Positions 16,435-24,143 of a DNA stretch of 64,000 nucleotides are shown in pieces (the first letter of the stretch is position 1; the number at the start of each line of letters is the position of its first letter). The position numbers were made by a program, and so were the translations under genes. Origin of the DNA: Planctomycetota bacterium (lineage in GTDB: Bacteria; Planctomycetota; B15-G4); contig JAJDEO010000043.1 of NCBI GenBank assembly GCA_029259745.1, positions 1 to 64,000 of the forward strand. Reading direction: 5' to 3'. The notes under the pieces are model-generated. The model saw only the letters and a program-made list of their open reading frames with translations, was not told the origin of the DNA and did no database searches.

Positions 16435-17652
16435 ATGACCACTCTCGCCGACCTCGACGCCCTCTCACCCATCCCGCTCGGCGTCTCGCCGTTCGCGCTC
16501 GCGCCCTCCAACCCGGGCCCGACGGACGGGTTCTCGGCGTCGGCGGCCGGTCTGCTCGAGATCGCCGATGAGCTGGTCCCGATCCGTGCCAAGGTCCTGC
16601 GCGGCGAACGTCTCTCGATGGACGACGGGCGCACGCTGTTCACGACGCGCGACCTCACGGGCGTCGGCGCACTCGCCAACTACCTCACCGAGACGCGCAA
16701 CGGCAACCGCGCGACCTTCACGTACAACCGCCACTTGAACTACACGAACAAGTGCCAGTACCGCTGCATGTTCTGCGCGTTCCGGCGCGATGGCGACGAG
16801 CCCGACACGGTCGTGATGAGCCCTGAGTTCGTGCGCGAGAAGCTGCTCGCCGAGTTCACGGACACGATGAAGGAAGTGCACGTCGTCGGCGGCATCAACC
16901 CCGACCTGCCCTACGAGCACTACCTCGAGCTGCTGCGCACGATTCGCGACACGAGGCCCAATCTGCACATCAAGGGCTTCACGATGATCGAGCTGAACCA
17001 CCTCGCCGAGATCGCCGGTAAGTCGCTCGACGACGTGCTCGTCGACCTCAAGGACGCCGGTCTGCAGAGCTGCCCCGGCGGCGGCGCCGAGATCTTGAGC
17101 CCGCGCGTGCACCGCAAGCTCTACAACGGCAAGCTCCCACCCGAAGAGTGGATCGCTGCCGTGCGGCGCGTCCATGCCGCAGGCCTCAAGAGCAACGCCA
17201 CGATGCTCTTCGGTCACATCGAGACCACCGATGAACGCCTCGATCACATGGTCACGATCCGCGAAGTCCAGGACGACACGCAGGGATTCATGCAGTTCAT
17301 CCCGCTCGTGTTCCATCCCGACAACACGCCGCTCGAGCGACTCGGCAAGACGACGGGCCTCGACGCCCTGCGCACGATCGCCATCTCGCGCCTGATGATC
17401 GACAACATGCCGCACATCAAGGCCTACTGGATCATGGTCGGTATCAAGATCGCCCAGCTTGCGCTGCACTTCGGAGCCGATGACATCGACGGCACCGTCG
17501 TCGAAGAGCACATCACGCACGACGCGGGGGCCAAGACGCCCCAGGGTCTCACGACCGAACACATGACGGACCTGATTCACGAAACCGGTCGCACCCCGAT
17601 GTTGCGTGACACGCTCTACGAAGACGTCGTCGAGATGGCACCGACGGCCTAG
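16435..17652 (+). CDS. mqnE: Aminofutalosine synthase (MqnE)
   Basis: A 405-residue radical SAM enzyme for the first committed step of the futalosine menaquinone pathway: it couples the chorismate-derived enolpyruvyl-benzoate with SAM to give 6-amino-6-deoxyfutalosine. CxxxCxxC is at Cys107, Cys111 and Cys114 in NRHLNYTNKC and CMFCAFRR. Other motifs are EVHVVGGINPDLPYEHYLEL, SCPGGGAEILSPRVH and SNATMLFGHIETTDERLDH. It is clearly distinct from the MqnC paralogue at 7994. The N-terminus is about 35 residues longer than I expect for the family. The gene ends in TAG, unusual here, and is followed by degenerate mobile repeats. Confidence 0.93.
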   Translation: MTTLADLDALSPIPLGVSPFALAPSNPGPTDGFSASAAGLLEIADELVPIRAKVLRGERLSMDDGRTLFTTRDLTGVGALANYLTETRNGNRATFTYNRHLNYTNKCQYRCMFCAFRRDGDEPDTVVMSPEFVREKLLAEFTDTMKEVHVVGGINPDLPYEHYLELLRTIRDTRPNLHIKGFTMIELNHLAEIAGKSLDDVLVDLKDAGLQSCPGGGAEILSPRVHRKLYNGKLPPEEWIAAVRRVHAAGLKSNATMLFGHIETTDERLDHMVTIREVQDDTQGFMQFIPLVFHPDNTPLERLGKTTGLDALRTIAISRLMIDNMPHIKAYWIMVGIKIAQLALHFGADDIDGTVVEEHITHDAGAKTPQGLTTEHMTDLIHETGRTPMLRDTLYEDVVEMAPTA

Positions 17653-17730
17653 CTCGACGGCCCGACTTCGGCGCCTCGCTCGTGAGGGCCAGACCTCGAG
17701 GAATCCATCGATTCCCCTGCGCTCTTGCCG

Positions 17731-17830
17731 CCTGCTGAAGAACTGCTCCCAGTGCGCCCTGCGTGACCGAGTGTGTCTGCGCGAGTGTCGGAACGCAGGC
17801 GAATCGGCCCATATTGACCGTCGAGGATCA
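17731..17830 (+). repeat. Degenerate copy of the 167-bp repeat, reverse orientation
   Basis: From CCTGCTGAAGAACTGCTCCC onward, the plus strand follows the reverse complement of the element at 17901-18067 (shared GCGTGACCGAGTGTG and GGAACGCAGGCGAATC) until about 17800-17830, then diverges. Upstream, 17699-17721 carries another piece of the core (GAATCCATCGATTC). So this gap holds at least two head-to-head repeat remnants just after mqnE. Confidence 0.65.
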
Positions 17831-17900
17831 GAGGTGCGGTTCCAACGCAGCCCACACGGGCACAGGCGCGTTCGCAGGAGATCGTCGCCAGAAGCGCGGG

Positions 17901-18067
17901 CTAGCAGCTCGTTGAAGAACTCATCCGGCCCGCCGCACGCACCCGAGCACGCCTGTGCAAGCGCGAGAGCCTCGACGAATCCACTGATTCGCCTGCGTTC
18001 CCACACGGGTACAGGCACACTCGGTCACGCACGTCGCACTCGGAGCAGTTCTTCAACAGGCTGCTAA
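17901..18067 (-). repeat. 167-bp MITE-like repeat, copy 1
   Basis: Starts CTAGCAGCTCGTTGAAGAAC and ends CAGTTCTTCAACAGGCTGCTAA, so its ends are imperfect inverted repeats of about 22 nt. A second element of exactly the same length and about 85 percent similar by eye is at 53840-54006. It has no coding capacity. The ends resemble those of IS1182-like transposons (TAGCAGNCTGTTGAA type, from memory), so this may be a non-autonomous derivative. It shares a core (GGCGAAT, then TGGATTCGTCGAGG) with the elements at 51023 and 55331. Confidence 0.75.
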
Positions 18068-18171
18068 ACGCTTTGATGTCGGCTCGGCCGGTAGCACCAC
18101 CGACGAAAGCACTTTCGCCACAGGCTCCTGGCGTTAGTTTGGGAGGCTCTGCCCTCCGACGAACCGACTCG

Positions 18172-20751
18172 ATGCTTGCGCTCACGTTCCTCGCCGTCCT
18201 CTCCGTCCCCGCAGTCTTCTCCGCCCCGGTCCCCCTGCAAGACGCGCCGATCCTCGGGCCGGTCGACGTCTCGCCGATCCCGACGCTCGAGCTCGCGATG
18301 GCCGACCTCGACTGGATCGGAAACCCGCCGCTCAATCCGTACTGGTCGGATGACGGACGGCTGATCTACTTCGAGCGCAAGCGCGAAGGATCGTCCGAGC
18401 GCGACCTGTTCGCGATCACCCGCGCCGGAGAAGTCAGCGCTGTCGCCGACGAAGACCGCCACCGTGTCGACGCGCGCGTCGGCCACCTCGATTCCGATCG
18501 CTCGCACAAGGTGTTCACGCGTCACGGCGACTTGTTCCTCAAGAATCTGCGCGACGGCAACGAAACGCAGCTGACACGCACCGTGGCTCTCGAGAGTTGG
18601 CCGCAGTTCCTCGTCGGTGACGATCGCATCGCCTACCGGCGCGGCGACGACGTGTTCATGCGCGACCTGATGACGAACGTCGAGGCGCAGCTTGCAACGC
18701 TCTCGTCGTCCGAAGCGCCTGCGCCGGACGAGGTCGCCGAGCCAGACGTCGACGAACCGTTTCTCGTTCAACAACAGAGACGGCTCTTCGACATCGTGCG
18801 TCGACGCGAGGAACGCACGACCGTCTCACGCGAACGGCGCAAGGTCCTCGAGAGTTCCGACCCGACGCGCGCGCCCGAACCGTTCCACCTCGGCAGCGAT
18901 CGGCGAGCCGGACGCTTCGCCTTCGCGCCGACCGGACGCTTCATCCTCACCTCGACTGTGCCGAAGTCCTCGCCCGACGGTCGGCGTGACACGATGCCCG
19001 AATGGGTCGATGCCTCGGGCTATGCGTCATCCCGCTCCGTTCGCTCGTTGGTCGGCACAGCCCCGCGTCCTTCGGCGTCACTGGCACTCCTCGACCTCAC
19101 GACGCGCGAGACACACCCGATCGACCTCTCGGACCTCCCCGGCATCAGCGACGATCCGCTGGCCGAGATTCGCACCCAGTCGCGTGAGGCAGCCGATCTC
19201 TGGTCGACACGCGCGGCCACCAGCGTGCCGGACGAAGACGGCGCCCCCGCGGGCGCTGGCGAAGAGCCCGACGACGAAGAGCAACGAGTTCGCGGCGTGA
19301 GCGTGCTCGATCTGCGTTGGTCGGACGACGGACGCTTTGCCTCCGCGATGCTTCGCAGCGTCGACAACAAGGACCGCTGGATCATCGTGCTCGACACCGC
19401 AGACAACGACGAGGCAGCCGACGGCGGCGCACCGTTCTCACTGCGCGTCGTCCACCACGAACACGACCCGGCCTGGATCAACTGGCCCTTCAACGAGATC
19501 GGCTTCCACCCTGACGGCCGGCATCTCTGGTTTCTCACGGAGGAGAGCGGCTTCGGCCATCTCTGGATCGCGGAGCTCGAAGGCGACAAGGCGCTGCGCC
19601 CTCTCACGGCGGGCAACTTCGAGGTCTCCGACGTTCGCTTCTCGCTCGACGGAACGACGGCGTACTTCAGCGCGAACAAGGACCACCCCGGCGAGCTTGC
19701 GTTCTACGGGGTCTCGAGCGACGTCGACGCACGCGAGCCAGGCGCCACGGTGACACGCATCACGCACCTCGGCGGCCACAACGATGTCTTCATCTCACCG
19801 GACGAGACACAACTGCTGATCCGGCACGACGCGATCCTGCGCCCACCCGAGCTCTACCTACAGCGTTTCGACGCCGAGGCCGAAGCCGTCCGCCTCACCG
19901 AGTCGACCACAGCCGCCTTCGACGCCATCGAGTGGACCGTGCCGAGCATCGTGCCCGTGCCTTCATCCGTTGTCGACGCGCCGATCTGGTCGCGACTCTA
20001 TCTGCCGCCGCCCGAGTCGGCCGATCTCACGCGCGACTCACGCGGCAAGCGCGCGGCCGTCATCTTCACGCACGGCGCCGGCTACCTGCAGAACGCGCAC
20101 AAGGGTTGGTCGGATTACGCGCACGAGTTCATGTTCCACTCCGTGTTGACGCGTGCGGGCTATGTCGTTCTCGATCCCGACTACCGCGCCTCGGCCGGCT
20201 ACGGACGCGATTGGCGCACGGCGATCTACCGCCGCATGGGCGAGCCCGAGCTCGAAGACCTGCGCGACGCGATCGACTACCTCGTCGCCGAACACGACGT
20301 CGACCCCGAGCGCGTCGGAACATACGGCGGTTCATACGGCGGCTTCCTGACGCTCATGGCGCTCTTCACGGAGCCCGGTCTCTTCGCGGCCGGCGCTGCG
20401 CTGCGCCCCGTCACCGACTGGGCCCACTACAACCACTGGTACACGGCCAACATCCTGAACACGCCCGACGAAGACCCGCTCGCCTACCTGCGCAGCTCGC
20501 CGATCGAGTACGCCGAGGGTCTCGCCGCCCCGCTCCTGATCTGCCACGGAATGCTCGACGACAACGTCTTCTTCAAGGACACCGTTCGTCTCACTCAGCG
20601 ACTCATCGAACTCGGCAAGACAAACTGGAACGTCGCGATGTACCCCATCGAGCCACACAGCTTCCGTGAAGCCTCGAGCTGGCTCGATGAGTATCGGCGC
20701 GTCTTTTCGTTGTTCGAGGAGCACCTCGCCGTGCCGTCAGGCGAGGGATGA
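18172..20751 (+). CDS. Secreted S9-family peptidase (prolyl oligopeptidase/DPP-IV type)
   Basis: An 859-residue serine peptidase with a signal peptide (MLALTFLAVLSVPAVFSA). The N-terminal two thirds form a WD-like beta-propeller (LRWSDDGRFASAMLRS, IGFHPDGRHLWFLTEESG, VRFSLDGTTAYFS). The C-terminal hydrolase domain has GTYGGSYGGFLTLMALF (nucleophile Ser721), HGMLDDNVFF (Asp near 795) and IEPHSFREASSW (His near 828), a complete triad. Such enzymes trim oligopeptides outside the cytoplasm. The start at 18172 is chosen because it begins the signal peptide. The frame continues upstream to 18073, just past the mobile repeat. Confidence 0.92.
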   Translation: MLALTFLAVLSVPAVFSAPVPLQDAPILGPVDVSPIPTLELAMADLDWIGNPPLNPYWSDDGRLIYFERKREGSSERDLFAITRAGEVSAVADEDRHRVDARVGHLDSDRSHKVFTRHGDLFLKNLRDGNETQLTRTVALESWPQFLVGDDRIAYRRGDDVFMRDLMTNVEAQLATLSSSEAPAPDEVAEPDVDEPFLVQQQRRLFDIVRRREERTTVSRERRKVLESSDPTRAPEPFHLGSDRRAGRFAFAPTGRFILTSTVPKSSPDGRRDTMPEWVDASGYASSRSVRSLVGTAPRPSASLALLDLTTRETHPIDLSDLPGISDDPLAEIRTQSREAADLWSTRAATSVPDEDGAPAGAGEEPDDEEQRVRGVSVLDLRWSDDGRFASAMLRSVDNKDRWIIVLDTADNDEAADGGAPFSLRVVHHEHDPAWINWPFNEIGFHPDGRHLWFLTEESGFGHLWIAELEGDKALRPLTAGNFEVSDVRFSLDGTTAYFSANKDHPGELAFYGVSSDVDAREPGATVTRITHLGGHNDVFISPDETQLLIRHDAILRPPELYLQRFDAEAEAVRLTESTTAAFDAIEWTVPSIVPVPSSVVDAPIWSRLYLPPPESADLTRDSRGKRAAVIFTHGAGYLQNAHKGWSDYAHEFMFHSVLTRAGYVVLDPDYRASAGYGRDWRTAIYRRMGEPELEDLRDAIDYLVAEHDVDPERVGTYGGSYGGFLTLMALFTEPGLFAAGAALRPVTDWAHYNHWYTANILNTPDEDPLAYLRSSPIEYAEGLAAPLLICHGMLDDNVFFKDTVRLTQRLIELGKTNWNVAMYPIEPHSFREASSWLDEYRRVFSLFEEHLAVPSGEG

Positions 20752-20797
20752 ACCCGCTCGCCGGCGGCGCCGTGCCCGAAGGGCTGTTCGTCAGGCG

Positions 20798-20827
20798 TTG
20801 ACCGTCGAGCCATGGAGCACCTACCCT
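20798..20827 (+). promoter_or_regulatory. Candidate sigma-70 promoter of the dehydrogenase gene
   Basis: TTGACC (20798-20803), an 18-nt spacer and TACCCT (20822-20827). The predicted start point near 20834 gives a leader of about 58 nt before the ATG at 20892. The -35 is a near-perfect match; the -10 keeps the TAnnnT core. Confidence 0.5.
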
Positions 20828-20891
20828 GTCCGGTTCGGCCGACGCAGCCAAATCGGCCTTCCGCCCCACGCAGAGGACGACCACGAAGACG

Positions 20892-21914
20892 ATGAGCGAC
20901 ATCGAGATCACCGAACTCCTCGGCGACGGGATCGGCCCGGAACTGAAGGCATCTGTTCACACCGTCGCCGACGCGCTTCCCATCTCGTTCAAGTGGCGCG
21001 AAGTCGACTGGAGCCTCGAGTCACGCGAGGCGCGTGGCGACGCGGCGATCGATGAGGCCGAGGAGAACATGCGGGCCACGAAGCTCGCACTGAAGTACCC
21101 GACGATCACCAAGGACCGCAGTCCGAACGCGCTCATCCGACGCCGCTGCGGCTTCAGCGTGATCTACCGGCCGGCGATCTCGATCAAGGGCATCTCGTCG
21201 AACTTCAAAGAGAATGTGAACCTCCACATCGTGCGTGTCGCGACGGGTGGCACGTACGACGACCCCGGCATGATGGTCGGCCGCGACGCCGCCGTGTCGA
21301 TGCGCATCGTCGAGCGTGAGCCTTGCGCCCAGGCCGCAGCGTTCGCCTTCGACCTCGCCCGCAAGAAGGGCTACAGCGTCACGTCGTCCTCGAAGCACAC
21401 GATCCAGAAGCAGACCGACGGTCTCTTCGAGTCGGTCGTGAAGGGGCTGCACGCCACCAACGACGACGTCCGCCACGACGTCGAGCTGTTCGATGCGCTG
21501 CTCGCCAAGATCATCCTCCACCCGCAGCACTACCAGGTCGTCCTCGTGCTCAACGAGTACGGCGATTTCCTCTCCGACATGGCGTCGGGGCTCGTCGGCA
21601 GCCTCGGCACGGGTGCGAGCGGCAACTACTCGTTCACCGAGAACCGCGAGATCGACATCGCGATGTTCGACCCGGCCGGTGGCACCGCCCCCGACATCGC
21701 GGGCCTGAACATCGCCAACCCGACGGCCGTGCTGCTCGCATTCGGCATGCTGCTCGACCACATCGATCGCTACGACATCGGACATGCCCTGCGCCTGTCG
21801 CTCCTCGGCGCGATCGCCGACGGCGAGTGCACGCGCGACCTCGGCGGCAAGCTCAACACCGACGAGTTCACGGACGTCGTCGTCGCGCGGCTCAAGGATC
21901 ACCTGCCGGCCTGA
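20892..21914 (+). CDS. Isocitrate/isopropylmalate dehydrogenase family protein, probably isocitrate dehydrogenase
   Basis: A 340-residue member of the beta-decarboxylating dehydrogenase family. Seen: ELLGDGIGPEL at the N-terminus, SSKHTIQKQTDGLFESVV, VLNEYGDFLSDMASGLVGSLG (usual metal-binding Asp region) and DPAGGTAPDIAGLNIANPTA (coenzyme loop). These support oxidative decarboxylation of a 2-hydroxy-acid with NAD or NADP. The usual substrate motif RENTEGxY is replaced by VRVATGGTYDDPG, so the substrate (isocitrate, 3-isopropylmalate or other) is uncertain. No leu or TCA-cycle gene is adjacent. It is monocistronic with its own promoter, and a hairpin spans its stop codon. Confidence 0.75.
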   Translation: MSDIEITELLGDGIGPELKASVHTVADALPISFKWREVDWSLESREARGDAAIDEAEENMRATKLALKYPTITKDRSPNALIRRRCGFSVIYRPAISIKGISSNFKENVNLHIVRVATGGTYDDPGMMVGRDAAVSMRIVEREPCAQAAAFAFDLARKKGYSVTSSSKHTIQKQTDGLFESVVKGLHATNDDVRHDVELFDALLAKIILHPQHYQVVLVLNEYGDFLSDMASGLVGSLGTGASGNYSFTENREIDIAMFDPAGGTAPDIAGLNIANPTAVLLAFGMLLDHIDRYDIGHALRLSLLGAIADGECTRDLGGKLNTDEFTDVVVARLKDHLPA

Positions 21915-21924
21915 CGAGGCCGGC
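21905..21924 (+). terminator. GC hairpin across the stop codon
   Basis: GCCGGCC (21905-21911) and GGCCGGC (21918-21924) enclose a 6-nt loop containing the TGA of the dehydrogenase gene. A 14-nt palindrome (21945-21958) follows. No U-run is present. It lies between two convergent genes, which suits a two-way terminator. Confidence 0.4.
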
Positions 21925-22055
21925 GGCGAAGCGAACACGCCAGTGCCCGCCGGCGGGCGCGTCACGCAGTCGTCGGCAAGCGGCCTTCGTGCTCTCGAAG
22001 GTTCCTCACTCGGCTCACTGGCACCTGGCTCGTCGGGCGAGCGTCGTCGCGTGCG

Positions 22056-24143
22056 TCACGGTGAGCCGGGCACTTCGATCAACGTGTAGTAGGCCTCCGG
22101 GTGCAGCAGCCCGCGGTCACTCGTCGCGTGGCGAACGCCTTCGGCGTGGAGTTCGTACACGAAGTTCGGCGCGCGGAGATCACCGACGCGCAAGCGCACC
22201 GAGCGTGGCGACGTGAGTTCGACCGACTCGATCTCGACGTCCTCGGTGGCGTCTTCGGGCGCGCCGTAGTCGGCGTGGTACTCGTAGGTGTAACTCGTCA
22301 TGCGGTACGAGGAAGGATCGCTGGCCGAAGCGGGATCGACGTCGTCCGTGAAGGTGAGTTCAAAGCCGTCCGAGCGGGCCGCCATCGTGTGGATCTCGAA
22401 AGGCAGCGTGCCGTTGTAGGCGATGCGCTGCATGCCGTACCGCTTGCGCCCGACCGACGCCCAGCCGCGGTCCGTCTGGCCGACGAACATCGACCCATCG
22501 GGCGCGAACGCCACGCGGTTGACGCCGCAGTCGAGGTCTTCGAGGAACGGGTAGCACGCGCCTTGGTAGTGACCGTTGACCTGCTCGAGCGAGACGCGCA
22601 TCACCGTCGCGAGCGTCTGGTCGCCGACGAACAGCTGGCCCTCGAACGGACCGAAGCGACCGCCGGTGTCGTCGCGCGCGATGTCAGCCGTCGACTGCCC
22701 CATCTTGCGGTACGGGAACCAGACCGATGCCGGCATGCGCGCGGGGCGTTCGTCGGCCTCGAGGTCGACATCGTCGCGCCAGTGCAAACTCGCCGGATGA
22801 CCGTGCCACGAGTTCGGCGCAAGGTGCGAAAGGCGGCTCGTCGCGACGTAGTCGCCCTGGTTGTCGACATAGAACATCTCGCCGTTCGGGAGGTCGCCGA
22901 TGCCGTTCGGTGAGCGCAGCCCGTCACACACGGGTGTGATCTCGCCGTCGGGCGTGATCTTCAGCGCCCAGCCGCGCCAGATCACCGTCGACTTGCCGAG
23001 CCCGCCGCAGAAGCCGACGTTGAGCGTCACCCAGAAGTTGCCGTCTTTGTCGATCTTCGGTCCGAAGGCGAACTCGTGGTAGTTGCCCGAGAGGCCCCAG
23101 CCATCGGTGACCGTGTCGTACCAGTCGGCCACGTCGTCGCCGTCGACGTCGGTGAGACGCGTGAGCTCCGAGCGCTGGACGGTGTAGACGGAGGGCTGTC
23201 CGTCGCGCGACATCACGGCGAGACCGAGCGGCTCGTGGAGCCCCCGTGCAAAGTGCGCGAACGTCGCGGCGAAGGGCGGCTCGGCGTAGGCGCCGTCGAC
23301 AAGCCAGACGTCACCGCGGCGCGTCGCAGCAAGCGGACGTCCGTCGGGCAGGAACGCGAGGCCGCCCACTTCGAGCACGACGTCGTCGGGCACCGGCAAA
23401 CTGAAGACGTGGTAGTGCCTGCGCTCCTCGTTCGGTGGGAAGTCACGGTCGAGGAAGTAGTGCAGCTGCGTGTCGGTGAGTGGGTCGAGCGGATCGCGTG
23501 AGTTGATCTGGAACTGCCAGCCGCCCTGGCCCTCGGTGATCTTGGCGAGCATGTGGTTGACGCCGGCCTTCAGTTCGAGCGTCAGCGCATGGGCTTCGGG
23601 ATCGAGACCGCGGTCGACGTCGGCGTCGACGAGCAGCTCACCGTTGAGCCAGAAACGCAGTCCGTCGTCGGAGCCCATCGTGACGGGCAGCGCGGTGTCC
23701 TGGGCGGCCGTGACGGTGCCATAGACATAGGCCGTCGCCTCGTCCTGCCACTCGGGGTCATCACCGACGTGGAGATCGATCGGGATGTCGACGAACTCCC
23801 CGAGCTCGCGCCACGTCGCCTCGGCGCCGTTCTTCCCGAAGTGCGAGAGCGTGAGGTCCGGCCCCGGGCCGCCGGCGGTCATCAGCGCCAGTTCGCGTTC
23901 AGGAGCATGCGGCGTCGCGAGGTCGCCGGTGTCGTGACCCGCGTAGGGGAAGGGCGTGATCATCGCCCCGCGCCCCCACGTCACGCCGCCCTGCCCGAGG
24001 GCTTCGAGCACGGCATCGCGCGTCGCCTCGCGTGTCTCCAGGCGCACGTAGCGCGCCGAGCCGACGTACTCCTCGGATTGCGCCGTCGAGTCCGCCGTCG
24101 CGCAGGCGAGGGCGAGGACCAGCATCGGGTTCGTGACATTCAC
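22056..24143 (-). CDS. Secreted beta-propeller protein (glucose/sorbosone dehydrogenase-like)
   Basis: A 695-residue exported protein. The GTG at 24143 overlaps the TGA of the upstream cytochrome gene (GTGA) and leads into a signal peptide (MLVLALACATA). The N-terminal part to about residue 240 is a beta-sandwich of the PA14 or carbohydrate-binding type. The centre is a six-bladed NHL/sorbosone dehydrogenase-like propeller (LAFLPDGRPLAATRRGDVWLV, SPNGIGDLPNGEMFYVDNQG, VAFAPDGSMFVGQTDRGW). A C-terminal fibronectin- or Ig-like domain follows (FELTFTDDVDPASASDPSSYR). Coupling to a pentahaem cytochrome suggests a periplasmic oxidoreductase passing electrons to it. Cofactor and substrate are not evident. 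Confidence 0.82.
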   Translation of the reverse strand: MNVTNPMLVLALACATADSTAQSEEYVGSARYVRLETREATRDAVLEALGQGGVTWGRGAMITPFPYAGHDTGDLATPHAPERELALMTAGGPGPDLTLSHFGKNGAEATWRELGEFVDIPIDLHVGDDPEWQDEATAYVYGTVTAAQDTALPVTMGSDDGLRFWLNGELLVDADVDRGLDPEAHALTLELKAGVNHMLAKITEGQGGWQFQINSRDPLDPLTDTQLHYFLDRDFPPNEERRHYHVFSLPVPDDVVLEVGGLAFLPDGRPLAATRRGDVWLVDGAYAEPPFAATFAHFARGLHEPLGLAVMSRDGQPSVYTVQRSELTRLTDVDGDDVADWYDTVTDGWGLSGNYHEFAFGPKIDKDGNFWVTLNVGFCGGLGKSTVIWRGWALKITPDGEITPVCDGLRSPNGIGDLPNGEMFYVDNQGDYVATSRLSHLAPNSWHGHPASLHWRDDVDLEADERPARMPASVWFPYRKMGQSTADIARDDTGGRFGPFEGQLFVGDQTLATVMRVSLEQVNGHYQGACYPFLEDLDCGVNRVAFAPDGSMFVGQTDRGWASVGRKRYGMQRIAYNGTLPFEIHTMAARSDGFELTFTDDVDPASASDPSSYRMTSYTYEYHADYGAPEDATEDVEIESVELTSPRSVRLRVGDLRAPNFVYELHAEGVRHATSDRGLLHPEAYYTLIEVPGSP

